This document shows, piece by piece, positions 43,621-53,120 of a stretch of 64,000 nt of DNA; position 1 is the first letter of the stretch, and every line of letters begins with the position of its first letter. A program made the position numbers and the translations under genes. The DNA is from an uncultured Gammaproteobacteria bacterium (GTDB taxonomy: Bacteria; Pseudomonadota; Gammaproteobacteria; Eutrophobiales; Eutrophobiaceae). The DNA lies in assembly GCA_943788815.1 (NCBI GenBank), contig CALSRS010000003.1, forward strand, positions 225,193 through 289,192. The letters are read 5' to 3'. The notes under the pieces were generated by a model. It was not told the DNA's origin, searched no databases, and saw nothing but the letters and a program-made list of their open reading frames with translations.

Positions 43621-44105
43621 TTGAAATGCGACAAAAGGGCGGTGTCGTTATATTTATGAGTTTCGTCATTGCTTATATGTTGACGGCCATGCCATTGCCT
43701 GAATGGGCCATCAATTGGCGGCCGGCCTGGGTTGCTATTGTTCTTATCTACTGGTGCCTGGCGCTGCCAGAAAGAGTGGGTGTAGGCATTGCATGGATTG
43801 CTGGCATGTTTTTGGATGTGCAGCAAGGAACTGTGTTTGGCCAGAATGCGATCGTTTTGATCATCATTGCTTTTGTCATTATCAAGTTACATAAACGGAT
43901 TCGAATTTATCCATTGGCACAACAGGCGATGATTATTTGTGGATTATTATTAATGGCTCAGTTATTGATCTTATGGATGCGTGCAATGATGGGATTTCCT
44001 CCTCAGCATTGGACGTTCTGGATGCCTGCAATTACCAGCATGATATTGTGGCCGTGGTTGTTTATCATCCTTCGTGACGTTCGTCGAAAATTTCAGAATT
44101 CCTGA
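43617..44105 (+). CDS. mreD: Rod-shape-determining protein MreD
   Basis: 162-residue polytopic membrane protein (E. coli 162) with about five hydrophobic segments; the conserved early segment ends in MPLPEWAINWRPAWVAIVLIYW. It starts within the mreC stop (ATGA), indicating coupling. 17 bases separate it from mrdA. Confidence 0.92.
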   Translation: MIEMRQKGGVVIFMSFVIAYMLTAMPLPEWAINWRPAWVAIVLIYWCLALPERVGVGIAWIAGMFLDVQQGTVFGQNAIVLIIIAFVIIKLHKRIRIYPLAQQAMIICGLLLMAQLLILWMRAMMGFPPQHWTFWMPAITSMILWPWLFIILRDVRRKFQNS

Positions 44106-44122
44106 GGCCGGAAGGAAGCAGC

Positions 44123-46012
44123 ATGTCACCTGTATTTAAATTTAAAGATGCTAATCACGAAGCCAGATTGATTATTAGGCGTGCGGTAATCGCAGGCATA
44201 CTAGCGACAATATTTGTATTCATAGTTTCTTACAGGATTTTTCACTTACAAGTGGTCATGCATGATCACTATTCAACATTATCACAATCTAACCGGGTCA
44301 AGATTTCACCAATAGCTCCAACGCGTGGACTGATATTCAGTAGTGATGGTGTCTTATTGGCCGATAATCGACCTTCGTTCAGTCTGGAAATTACTCCTGA
44401 GACAGTCAAAGACATGGATAATGTTCTGAAGAATCTTGGGGAGATTATTGAAATAGGTGAAAGCAATGTATCGTCGTTTAAAGCGAGGCTTAAGCAAAAC
44501 CGGCGCTTTGAAAGCATTCCTTTGATGTATAACCTCAGTGATGAGGAGTTGGCCAGGGTATCAGTAGACCTGCACAAGTTTGAAGGTGTCGATATTATCG
44601 CGCGCCTAAACCGATATTACCCACTGGGACCCATGACATCACATGCCATTGGCTATGTAGGAATGATTGATGAAGATGAGCTTTCAACACTGGATAAGTC
44701 TAACTATATTGCTACCAGTCATATCGGAAAAATTGGTGCAGAAAAGGCTTATGAAGATTTATTGCATGGAAAGGTGGGGTATCAACAGGTTGAAGTAAAT
44801 GTCCAGGGCAGAGTTATCCGAGTCATAGACAGGACACCTCCCGTACCAGGGAATAACATTTATTTAACCTTGAACGCGTCATTACAAAACTTGGCAGTAC
44901 AGGCACTGGAAGGCAAACGTGGGGCTGTGGTAGCAATGGATCCGATTAATGGAGGCGTACTTGCCATGGTGAGTTCACCGGGATATGACCCGAACGAGTT
45001 TGTAAATGGTATTGATTCTAAGACCTATAATAAATATCTGTCATCAGTTGACATACCATTATTAAACAGAGCATTGCAGGGTAAATATCCCCCAGGCTCA
45101 ACAATAAAACCAGTGTTAGGTTTGACTGCACTAAGGCACGGTGTACGTCTTCCTGACGATGAAACCTGGTGCCCTGGCTGGTATATCCTTAAAGGCACCA
45201 GCCTCAAGAAAGGAGACTGGAAAAAACAAGGTCATGGGCATACCAATTTACGCAAGGCGATTGCAGAATCTTGTGATGTTTATTTTTATGCACTCGCAAA
45301 CGAACTGGGGATAAACCTTATTTATGAATCAATGAGTGAATTCGGTTTTGGCAAACGCACCAACATAGATATTGGTGGTGAAACCGCAGGCTTAATGCCG
45401 TCTAGAGACTGGAAAAGAAAAACATATAACGAATCCTGGTATCCCGGAGAGACATTAAACATTGGTATCGGACAAGGTGCCATACTGGCAACGCCTATTC
45501 AACTCGCTGTTGCAACGGCAGTCATAGCAAATCGAGGTAATGTTCTCAAACCTCGTTTTTTTGATCATGCTCGTGCCCCCTTAAGCGAGGAGACAATTAT
45601 ATCTGGGGAAAAAGAGGTGCTACATAGCATCAGTATTTCTGAAGAAAATTGGGAACGAATTGTTGATGCGATGCATGATGTTATTCATGCTCCCAATGGA
45701 ACAGCCAAGCGTGCGGGAGTGGATGCCAAATACCAATTTGCTGGAAAATCAGGCACAGCACAGGTGTTTAGTCTTGCAGAAGATGAAGAATATGAAGCTG
45801 ACAAACTAGTAAAGGAACTACATGATCATGCACTTTTCGTAGCGTTTGCACCTGTGAACGATCCTAAAATTGTGGTGTCAGTAATAATAGAAAACGGTGG
45901 TGGTGGCTCTGCTAATGCTGCACCGATAGCACGCTTGTTATTTGATGATTATTTTGAACAAATTGGAATTCCAGAAGTGACGTTTAACGATGAAACAACA
46001 GACTTTCTCTGA
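44123..46012 (+). CDS. mrdA: Penicillin-binding protein 2, elongasome transpeptidase
   Basis: Cross-links peptidoglycan during elongation with RodA. 629 residues (E. coli 633): one N-terminal membrane helix (VIAGILATIFVFIVSYRIF), the pedestal domain (NRVKISPIAPTRGLIFSSDG), then the transpeptidase with Ser326 in STIK, SCD and KSGTAQV. The tail overlaps rodA by 23 bases. Confidence 0.97.
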   Translation: MSPVFKFKDANHEARLIIRRAVIAGILATIFVFIVSYRIFHLQVVMHDHYSTLSQSNRVKISPIAPTRGLIFSSDGVLLADNRPSFSLEITPETVKDMDNVLKNLGEIIEIGESNVSSFKARLKQNRRFESIPLMYNLSDEELARVSVDLHKFEGVDIIARLNRYYPLGPMTSHAIGYVGMIDEDELSTLDKSNYIATSHIGKIGAEKAYEDLLHGKVGYQQVEVNVQGRVIRVIDRTPPVPGNNIYLTLNASLQNLAVQALEGKRGAVVAMDPINGGVLAMVSSPGYDPNEFVNGIDSKTYNKYLSSVDIPLLNRALQGKYPPGSTIKPVLGLTALRHGVRLPDDETWCPGWYILKGTSLKKGDWKKQGHGHTNLRKAIAESCDVYFYALANELGINLIYESMSEFGFGKRTNIDIGGETAGLMPSRDWKRKTYNESWYPGETLNIGIGQGAILATPIQLAVATAVIANRGNVLKPRFFDHARAPLSEETIISGEKEVLHSISISEENWERIVDAMHDVIHAPNGTAKRAGVDAKYQFAGKSGTAQVFSLAEDEEYEADKLVKELHDHALFVAFAPVNDPKIVVSVIIENGGGGSANAAPIARLLFDDYFEQIGIPEVTFNDETTDFL

Positions 46013-47081
46013 AAGATTGCACATTGATATCCCGTTATTGTTCGGGTTGATTATATTGTGTCTGTTTGGCCTGTTGATACTTTATAGTGCGAGTGGCCAG
46101 CAATCAGCCGTTATTTATAATCAGGTAGTACGTATGTTGTTTGCATTTGGTTTAATGTTTCTCGTTGCCCAGGTATCACCATCACGGCTTGCTGGAGTTT
46201 CTATCTGGATTTTTTTGTTTGGAGTTGCCCTCTTGATTATGGTGCTGGTCATAGGATACATAGGAAAAGGTGCTCAAAGGTGGATTGATCTTGGGGTTAT
46301 TCGCTTTCAACCGTCGGAACTCATGAAGCTGGCGGTCCCCATGGTTCTGGCCTGGTATCTTGCCGAAAAAACGCTCCCACCATCATTATCACAAATATTT
46401 TTAAGTGCGGTAATTATACTGATACCGGTCGGTCTCATCGTAAAACAACCCGATCTGGGTACAGCAATTCTTGTATCAATTGCAGGTTTTTCAGTCTTGT
46501 TTATCGCAGGGATGAACTGGCGGTATATTACAGGGCTGGTAATTTTAGGCGCACTGATGATTCCTGTTTCCTGGATGTTTATGTATGAATACCAGCGACA
46601 GCGGGTAATGACATTTATCAACCCTGAGCAAGATCCATTGGGGGCCGGATACCATATTATACAATCCATGATTGCAATTGGATCAGGTGGCTTATATGGG
46701 AAGGGCTGGTTGAACGGAACCCAGTCACACCTGGAGTTTCTACCTGAACGGTCCACGGATTTTATTTTTTCGGTCTTGTGTGAAGAGTTCGGTTTTGCCG
46801 GGGTCATGGTGTTGTTGGGCCTATATTTATTTATTATTTATCGGGGGCTCTACATATCAATGCACGCGCAGACAACATTCGGAAAAATTCTTGGGGCGAG
46901 TATTATATTAACTTTTTTTGTCTACATTTTTGTTAATATTGGAATGGTATCAGGGCAGTTACCCGTAGTAGGTATCCCGTTACCTCTTGTAAGTTTTGGC
47001 GGCACATCAATGGTAACATTGATGATAGGGTTTGGTGTTTTGATGGGCATACACACACACAGACGGTTCTTATCGGATTAA
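45990..47081 (+). CDS. rodA: Peptidoglycan glycosyltransferase RodA (SEDS)
   Basis: SEDS polymerase partner of PBP2, 363 residues (E. coli MrdB 370) with about ten membrane helices. Conserved SEDS stretches are GAQRWIDLGVIRFQPSELMKLAVPM, KQPDLGTAI, STDFIFSVLCEEFGF and the GIPLPLVSFGGTSM end. Overlaps mrdA. Confidence 0.96.
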   Translation: MKQQTFSERLHIDIPLLFGLIILCLFGLLILYSASGQQSAVIYNQVVRMLFAFGLMFLVAQVSPSRLAGVSIWIFLFGVALLIMVLVIGYIGKGAQRWIDLGVIRFQPSELMKLAVPMVLAWYLAEKTLPPSLSQIFLSAVIILIPVGLIVKQPDLGTAILVSIAGFSVLFIAGMNWRYITGLVILGALMIPVSWMFMYEYQRQRVMTFINPEQDPLGAGYHIIQSMIAIGSGGLYGKGWLNGTQSHLEFLPERSTDFIFSVLCEEFGFAGVMVLLGLYLFIIYRGLYISMHAQTTFGKILGASIILTFFVYIFVNIGMVSGQLPVVGIPLPLVSFGGTSMVTLMIGFGVLMGIHTHRRFLSD

Positions 47082-47086
47082 TAATT

Positions 47087-48061
47087 ATGAAATTAATATT
47101 AAAACTGACATTAATAATACTCATATTCTCTGTTCAATCGGCATACGCTGATTTACATCAGGAACAAGATGTTCAGGAATTTATCACTGAAATGGTATCC
47201 AAGCATGGTTTTGAGAAAGACCAATTGGAGGTGCTTTTTAGCAAAGCTAAAGTTGCACAGTCGATTTTGGATGCCATCTCTAGGCCAGCAGAAGCAATGC
47301 CCTGGCATAAGTACAGAAGGATATTTCTACGGAATGATCGAATCAATCTGGGAAGAAAATTTATTGAAGAAAATCGAGAACTTCTCGATAAGGCCGAAGT
47401 TGAGTTCGGTATCCCTCCGCATATCATTACAGCCATAATTGGGGTGGAAACACGATACGGAAATAACACTGGTGGTTATAAGGTAATGGATTCGCTGGTT
47501 ACTTTAGGGTTCAGATATCCTAAGCGAGCAAGTTTTTTCAAAAGTGAGCTTGTGCAATTTCTTTTATTAGCACGTGAGCAGGGATTTGATCCATTAACTC
47601 TTACGGGATCTTACGCGGGAGCTATGGGTATACCGCAATTTATCTCCAGCAGTTATCGTCATTATGCTGTGGATTTTGATGGCGATGACACAATAGATAT
47701 ATGGAACAATCCTGCGGATGCTATTGGTAGTGTTGGAAATTATTTTAAAATGCATGGTTGGAAGAAGGGTCAGGACGTGGCTCATAAGGCCAGCACTAGT
47801 GGAAATGCTTTTGAATCGATACTAAATTCATCACTTGAGCCAGACAAAACACTTTTAGAATTATCAAACCTGGGTGTGACAATAAATCCAGATCTGTCAG
47901 GTGAAATGAAGGCAAAATTGCTCAAATTTGAACAGAAAAATGGTAACGATTACTGGGTAGCACTGGAAAACTTTTATGTGATAACCCGGTATAATCATAG
48001 TGCCCTGTATGCCATGGCGGTATACCAGTTGGCAATGGAAATCATTCAGGCCGAATATTGA
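47087..48061 (+). CDS. mltB: Lytic murein transglycosylase B (MltB family)
   Basis: Cleaves peptidoglycan glycan strands to 1,6-anhydro products. 324 residues with signal peptide (ILIFSVQSAYA). Catalytic Glu121 lies in IIGVETRYG; SYAGAMGIPQFISSSYRHYAVDFDGDD is the SLT_2 signature. No lipobox Cys, so probably soluble in the periplasm, unlike E. coli MltB. Confidence 0.95.
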   Translation: MKLILKLTLIILIFSVQSAYADLHQEQDVQEFITEMVSKHGFEKDQLEVLFSKAKVAQSILDAISRPAEAMPWHKYRRIFLRNDRINLGRKFIEENRELLDKAEVEFGIPPHIITAIIGVETRYGNNTGGYKVMDSLVTLGFRYPKRASFFKSELVQFLLLAREQGFDPLTLTGSYAGAMGIPQFISSSYRHYAVDFDGDDTIDIWNNPADAIGSVGNYFKMHGWKKGQDVAHKASTSGNAFESILNSSLEPDKTLLELSNLGVTINPDLSGEMKAKLLKFEQKNGNDYWVALENFYVITRYNHSALYAMAVYQLAMEIIQAEY

Positions 48062-48068
48062 GAAAATA

Positions 48069-48914
48069 ATGTTTAGTAAATCTAAAATACGGACGTGCTT
48101 GACTCTGGTCGGTCTGACTTTCTTTTTATATGCCTGTTCATTTGGAAGTAGCGTGATAACTCGTGACAAAGGGCCAAGACCAGGAAGTGTTGATGTTTCT
48201 GGTGTGCCCGATGCTGTTCCCAGGAATGAGCCTAAAAGTAAATATGGTAACCCCCCTTCATATGTCGTAAATGGTAAACGCTACTACGTTATGGAAAGTA
48301 GTCGGAATTTTGTAGAGAAGGGTATTGCCTCCTGGTACGGAGAAAAATTTCATGGGAGACGAACTTCCAGTGGCGAGACATACGATATGTATGCAATGAC
48401 GGCAGCACATAAATCCTTGCCCTTACCTGTTTATGTAGAAGTGACTAATCTAGACAATAGAAAAAAAATTATTGTTAAGGTTAATGATCGTGGCCCATTT
48501 CACGAAAATCGTATTATTGATCTGTCATATACGGCTGCTGCTAAACTGGATATTCTGCAAAAGGGAACGGGTTGGGTTGAAATTCGCACTGTTGGACCTG
48601 GATATACAACGGCTCAGGGTAGCGGCGCACCGGTTATAGGCCCGGGTGTATCAGGGAATACAGGCGTTGGTTATGATAATAGTGGCTTCTACATTCAGGT
48701 AGGGGCATTTTCTGAAATGGTAAACGCTGTAAAAATGAAAGATAAGCTCGGTCCCATATCCCAAAATCTTCTCTCAATCAGTGATGTCGTTGTTAATGGG
48801 AGCAGGGTATATCGAGTCCGTTTTGGACCATTAAGGGATGTTGACCTTGCTGATAGTATTGTTAATAAACTGGGTCAATATGGTGTTTATAACCACTATG
48901 TTACAGTGAACTAA
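48069..48914 (+). CDS. rlpA: Septal-ring lytic transglycosylase RlpA (lipoprotein, DPBB + SPOR)
   Basis: 281 residues from the ATG at 48069, the first start after mltB that gives a lipoprotein signal (lipobox LYAC). The double-psi beta-barrel domain shows GIASWYGEKFHGRRTSSGETYDMYAMTAAHKSLPLP and VNDRGPFHENRIIDLS. The C-terminal SPOR domain (GFYIQVGAFSE ... YRVRFGPL) binds denuded glycan at the septum. The mltB-rlpA-dacA order is common in gammaproteobacteria. Confidence 0.94.
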   Translation: MFSKSKIRTCLTLVGLTFFLYACSFGSSVITRDKGPRPGSVDVSGVPDAVPRNEPKSKYGNPPSYVVNGKRYYVMESSRNFVEKGIASWYGEKFHGRRTSSGETYDMYAMTAAHKSLPLPVYVEVTNLDNRKKIIVKVNDRGPFHENRIIDLSYTAAAKLDILQKGTGWVEIRTVGPGYTTAQGSGAPVIGPGVSGNTGVGYDNSGFYIQVGAFSEMVNAVKMKDKLGPISQNLLSISDVVVNGSRVYRVRFGPLRDVDLADSIVNKLGQYGVYNHYVTVN

Positions 48915-48936
48915 GGTCTAATGTAGGTATAAATCA

Positions 48937-50079
48937 ATGAAAAAAAACAGCGATATTAAATTTATTCTTCTTCTTTCCTTTGGGCTTTTTTCATTAAATA
49001 CTATTGCTGCTATCTTGCCCGCACCGCCGGATATTAATGCTGTCTCATATCTGGTTAAAGATTTTAATAGTGGGCGTGTGCTTGCAGAAAAAAACATAGA
49101 TCAACGTGTTGAACCTGCCAGTCTGACCAAGATGATGACGACCTATATTGTGTCAAACGAGATACACGAAGGTAGCATCAATATGGAAGAAATGGTGCTA
49201 GTGAGTGAAAAGGCCTGGAGAATGGAAGGCTCCAGAATGTTCATAGAGGTTGGTAAGGAAGTGTCTGTAGAGGATCTGTTAAGAGGCGTCATTATTCAAT
49301 CTGGAAATGATGCTAGTGTGGCACTGGCTGAGCATATTGCAGGAACTGAAGAAGTCTTTGCCGCGATTATGAACCAGTATGCGGCCAGGCTGGGAATGAA
49401 CGATACGAATTTTGTAAACAGTACTGGATTGCCTGATGAGAATCACTACACAACGGCAAGAGATCTTGCGACACTTGCCGAGGCCATAATCCGTGACCAT
49501 CCTGATATTTATGAATGGCATTCCATTAAGGAATTTACATTTAACGATATAAAACAACCAAATCGCAATCTCTTGCTGTGGCGGGATGATAGTGTGGATG
49601 GCATTAAAACCGGGCACACAGAAAATGCAGGATATTGTCTTGTCGCATCTGCCAAACGAAATGATATGCGTGTCATTTCAGTTGTTATGGGTACAGATGG
49701 AATGGAATCTCGGGCCAGGGCTTCATCATCATTGTTTGGTTATGCATTCCGATTTTTTGAAACGCACAAATATTACAGTAAGGGAGAGCAAGTCACTTCC
49801 ACGGCAATCTGGAAAGGGGAAACAGACAATGTTGAACTTGGCGTTGAAAACGATTTGTGGTTAACCATCCCGCGCGGACAACTAAAAAATATTCAGCCAG
49901 TTGTTGAACTTAATCAAAACATTACAGTGCCAATTAGTATGAATATGGTGCTGGGTAATGTAAATCTGATACTTGAAGATGAGCAGCTTGCAACATTGTC
50001 ATTGATTGCATTAGATGCTGTTCCTGAGGGTGGAATCATCAAGCGAATCCAGGACGAAATAAAGCTGTTCTTCCAGTAG
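48937..50079 (+). CDS. dacA: D-alanyl-D-alanine carboxypeptidase (PBP5/6 type)
   Basis: Trims the terminal D-Ala of pentapeptides. 380 residues with a signal peptide ending near TIAA. Active-site Ser62 in SLTK, SGN in IIQSGNDASVAL and KTG in DGIKTGHTENAGYC. The C-terminal segment after the PBP5 C-domain (IKRIQDEIKLFFQ) is the amphipathic membrane anchor. Confidence 0.97.
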   Translation: MKKNSDIKFILLLSFGLFSLNTIAAILPAPPDINAVSYLVKDFNSGRVLAEKNIDQRVEPASLTKMMTTYIVSNEIHEGSINMEEMVLVSEKAWRMEGSRMFIEVGKEVSVEDLLRGVIIQSGNDASVALAEHIAGTEEVFAAIMNQYAARLGMNDTNFVNSTGLPDENHYTTARDLATLAEAIIRDHPDIYEWHSIKEFTFNDIKQPNRNLLLWRDDSVDGIKTGHTENAGYCLVASAKRNDMRVISVVMGTDGMESRARASSSLFGYAFRFFETHKYYSKGEQVTSTAIWKGETDNVELGVENDLWLTIPRGQLKNIQPVVELNQNITVPISMNMVLGNVNLILEDEQLATLSLIALDAVPEGGIIKRIQDEIKLFFQ

Positions 50080-50085
50080 TTTCTT

Positions 50086-50955
50086 ATGCAAGTATTTTTA
50101 AACGGTCAGTTCCTCAATAAGGAGGACGCAAAAGTCTCTGTATTTGACCGGGGATTTTTATTTGGAGATGGGGTTTATGAAGTAATTCCTGTCTATGCCA
50201 ACAAGATGTTTCGGTTTCATGAACATATTGTGAGGCTTGAAAACAGCTTGAATGCAATTCATATCAATAATCCATACAATCAATCAGAATGGCAAAATAT
50301 CTGTCAGGATCTTATTAAGGTCAGTCAAAGCGGTGATAATAAAGCCCTGTATATACAGGTCACTCGCGGTGTGTCAGAAAGACAACATCTATATGAAGAT
50401 ACTATGGTGCCGACGGTTTTTGTTATGTGCAATAAAATTTACAGTCGACCATTTGATGAAGGTGTGGGTGCTATCATCCATGAAGATATACGCTGGCATA
50501 GATGTGATATCAAGGCGATTACCCTGTTGCCTAATATATTATTACGACAGCTTGCCAAAGATACAGGCGGTGCCTATGAGGCAATATTAATCAGAGATAA
50601 TAAGGTGACAGAAGGTGCAGCGAGTAATGTATTTATCGTAAAAGGTACAAGCGTCTATACGCCACCCAAAGACGGTAGTATTTTGCCCGGGATTACTCGA
50701 GATCTTTTAGTCGAATTATTACGTGATTCAGGACAATTAGTATATGAAGAGGCAATTAGCCTGGAGGCCCTCAAGGATGCTGATGAGGTTTGGTTAACCG
50801 GCTCTACTACGGGAGTTGCACCTGTGATACAAATAGACGGAATATCTGTCGGTAACGGAAAACCAGGTGGCTTATGGAAGAGTGCAAACAATATTTTTAA
50901 TGCCTATATAGAAAAGATAAAAAAAATCACCATCAGAGTAATATTTGTTTTATGA
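50086..50955 (+). CDS. dat: D-amino acid aminotransferase (D-alanine transaminase)
   Basis: PLP class IV aminotransferase that interconverts D-Ala and D-Glu, feeding wall precursors; the location after dacA fits. 289 residues. VFDRGFLFGDGVYEVIPVY, PLP-binding Lys143 in RCDIKAITLLPNIL, EGAASNVF and the GSTTGVAPVIQIDG loop match the D-alanine transaminase branch more than IlvE. The stop overlaps queD (ATGA); the last residues (KITIRVIFVL) look like a run-on. Confidence 0.9.
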   Translation: MQVFLNGQFLNKEDAKVSVFDRGFLFGDGVYEVIPVYANKMFRFHEHIVRLENSLNAIHINNPYNQSEWQNICQDLIKVSQSGDNKALYIQVTRGVSERQHLYEDTMVPTVFVMCNKIYSRPFDEGVGAIIHEDIRWHRCDIKAITLLPNILLRQLAKDTGGAYEAILIRDNKVTEGAASNVFIVKGTSVYTPPKDGSILPGITRDLLVELLRDSGQLVYEEAISLEALKDADEVWLTGSTTGVAPVIQIDGISVGNGKPGGLWKSANNIFNAYIEKIKKITIRVIFVL

Positions 50956-51314
50956 AGCTTTATAAAGAATTTTATGTCGAGGCTGCTCATCTGTTGCCTA
51001 ACTTGCCTGAGGAGCATAAGTGTCGTCGCCTGCATGGACATTCCTTTAAAATTACAGTACATGTCGAAGGAAAAGTAGAGGAGAAATCAGGCTGGGTTAT
51101 GGATTTTGCTGAAATCGGGGAGAAATTTCAGCCGATATTTTCTGCACTGGATCATCGATACCTTAATGAAATTGAAGGATTGGAGAACCCTACCAGTGAA
51201 AATCTGGCGATATGGATCTGGAAACGATTAAAACCTGTAGTCTCCCAGTTAAGTGCTGTTGAAATCAGAGAAACCTGTACCTCGGGATGTATTTATACTG
51301 GTGAACAATCATAA
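50952..51314 (+). CDS. queD: 6-carboxy-tetrahydropterin synthase (QueD family)
   Basis: Converts 7,8-dihydroneopterin triphosphate to 6-carboxytetrahydropterin for queuosine synthesis. 120 residues (E. coli 121). Zinc ligands His13, His28 and His30 and catalytic Cys24 (EEHKCRRLHGHS) are visible, with the DHRYLN and ETCTSG segments. Starts inside the dat stop. queE and queC are not adjacent. Confidence 0.93.
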   Translation: MKLYKEFYVEAAHLLPNLPEEHKCRRLHGHSFKITVHVEGKVEEKSGWVMDFAEIGEKFQPIFSALDHRYLNEIEGLENPTSENLAIWIWKRLKPVVSQLSAVEIRETCTSGCIYTGEQS

Positions 51315-51337
51315 GGTAATCCATATTTGTTAATGGA

Positions 51338-52111
51338 TCAGCTTTTTATTCTTGTCCCTTTTTTTAATAGAGTTAAGGCAAAAATCGTCAGTATGATTAT
51401 GAACATCAGGATTATGGCAAACGCAAAGGTGATATCAATGTCCGATACACCCAGAATTCCATATCGAAATGCATTTACCATGTACAAAATTGGATTAATC
51501 CGTGAAACTCCTTCCCAAAAATCTGGTAGTAATTCTATAGAGTAAAAAATACCACCTAGATAGATTAAAGGTGTCAACACGAACGTCGGGACTATGGATA
51601 TATCGTCAAACGTTCTTGCGTAAACAGCATTGATGAACCCACCCAGGGAAAACAGGACGGCTGTCAGCATAACCACAGAGATAACGATAAAATAATTATG
51701 TATTTGCAGCTTAGTGAAAAACATAGCAACAAGCGTTACTACAATGCCTACTATTAATCCTCTGGCAACACCACCAATAACGTATCCTGCCAGGATTATG
51801 GTGTCAGGTATTGGGGCCACCAGCATTTCTTCAATATGTCGTTGAAATTTGGCGCCAAAGAATGAGGCAACGACATTGGAATAACTATTATTGATGACCG
51901 ACATCATTATCAAACCCGGTGCTATAAATTCCATATAGACAAACCCATCCATACGCCCGATACGAGGTCCAATAAGGCTGCCAAAGATAATGAAATACAG
52001 GGTCATGCTGACAGCAGGTGGCAATATAGTTTGTCCCCAGATCCTTAGAAATCGGCTGACTTCTTTAAAGACGATTGTATAAAAGGCAATCAAAATTCGT
52101 TTGCTACCCAT
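51338..52111 (-). CDS. yadH: ABC-2 type transporter permease (YadH-like)
   Basis: 257 residues from the ATG at 52111 (E. coli YadH 256); an alternative ATG at 52123 leaves no room for a ribosome site. Six hydrophobic segments; close to YadH throughout: LRIWGQTILPPAVSMTLYFIIFGSLIGPRIG, FFGAKFQRHIEEMLVAP and TFDDISIVPTFVLTPLIYLGG. Inner membrane; substrate unknown. Overlaps the ATPase gene by eight bases. Confidence 0.92.
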   Translation of the reverse strand: MGSKRILIAFYTIVFKEVSRFLRIWGQTILPPAVSMTLYFIIFGSLIGPRIGRMDGFVYMEFIAPGLIMMSVINNSYSNVVASFFGAKFQRHIEEMLVAPIPDTIILAGYVIGGVARGLIVGIVVTLVAMFFTKLQIHNYFIVISVVMLTAVLFSLGGFINAVYARTFDDISIVPTFVLTPLIYLGGIFYSIELLPDFWEGVSRINPILYMVNAFRYGILGVSDIDITFAFAIILMFIIILTIFALTLLKKGTRIKS

Positions 52112-53033
52112 GATGCATATCATCCTTGTTATCTAACAAGCGAATAAAAAGTTCTTCCAGGCGGTTGGATTTGTTTCTTATATTGCAGATCTGAATATTT
52201 TCTTCACTCAGGTCTTTAAAAAGATCGTTTAAATTCTGATCACGATGGACTTCGACCTCAATTGACATGGGATCAATCTGGTGTAGTTGAAACTCTCTCA
52301 GGCTTGGTAATATATGACAGGCCTCAGTGAGTTCCAGGATATATGTGTAAGTACTAAGTCTTCCCAGAAGGTTTTTCATTGAGGTGTCTTCAATGATATT
52401 TCCTTTATCTATAATGGCAATATTTCGACAAAGGTTTTCTGCTTCTTCTAAATAATGCGTGGTCAGCACGATAGTTGTGCCATTTTGGTTAATATCAAGA
52501 AGAAATTTCCACATAGACCGGCGCAGTTCTACATCGACACCAGCAGTTGGTTCATCCAGAATCAGGAGCTTAGGTTCATGCATTAATGCCCTGGCAATCA
52601 TCAGGCGACGCTTTAATCCACCTGAAAGTGTGCGGGAGCGATCATTTCTTTTGTCCCAGATGCCTAGCTGAGTAAAGTATTTTTCTGCCCGTTCATAGGC
52701 AATCTTTCTGGGGATACCGTAATAACCTGCCTGATTAAGTACTATTTCCATGCACGATTCCCAGAATGAAAAATTAACTTCCTGAGGAACAATTCCAAGA
52801 CAGGATTTCCCCTTATTTAAATCTATGTCCGTATCATGTCCAAATATCTTTATCTGGCCACTGGATTTGGTTACAAGAGATGAGATTATTCCTATGAGTG
52901 TGGATTTTCCCGCGCCATTAGGTCCTAACAGAGCAAAAAAATCGCCTTCGTTAACCTGTAAATCTATACCCTTTAGAGCATGCAGGTTATTCCCGTATAT
53001 TTTTTCCAGATGATTTATTTCAAGCGCATACAT
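52104..53033 (-). CDS. yadG: ABC transporter ATPase (YadG-like)
   Basis: 309 residues (E. coli YadG 308). Walker A GPNGAGKST, signature LSGGLKRR, Walker B LLILDEPTAGVD and the H-loop TTHYLEEAE are intact; the C-terminal NKSNRLEELFIRLL matches YadG. Pairs with the overlapping permease to form an exporter. Substrate unknown. Confidence 0.94.
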   Translation of the reverse strand: MYALEINHLEKIYGNNLHALKGIDLQVNEGDFFALLGPNGAGKSTLIGIISSLVTKSSGQIKIFGHDTDIDLNKGKSCLGIVPQEVNFSFWESCMEIVLNQAGYYGIPRKIAYERAEKYFTQLGIWDKRNDRSRTLSGGLKRRLMIARALMHEPKLLILDEPTAGVDVELRRSMWKFLLDINQNGTTIVLTTHYLEEAENLCRNIAIIDKGNIIEDTSMKNLLGRLSTYTYILELTEACHILPSLREFQLHQIDPMSIEVEVHRDQNLNDLFKDLSEENIQICNIRNKSNRLEELFIRLLDNKDDMHHG

Positions 53034-53120
53034 GGCATATTGTAATCAATAGCACGTTCTGTAAGGAAAATAATGATGTTCAGTATAAAAAAAAATATGC
53101 CCGTGAAGCGAGGGTCTTAT

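Noticed and set aside
46307-46807. 166-codon minus-strand frame inside rodA
   Set aside because: Lies opposite conserved SEDS motifs; no independent support.
53034-53120. Possible terminator after the cNMP gene (CCC/GGG around 53100 plus a T-run on the minus strand)
   Set aside because: Only three solid pairs with mismatches inside; the T-rich DNA alone is not enough.
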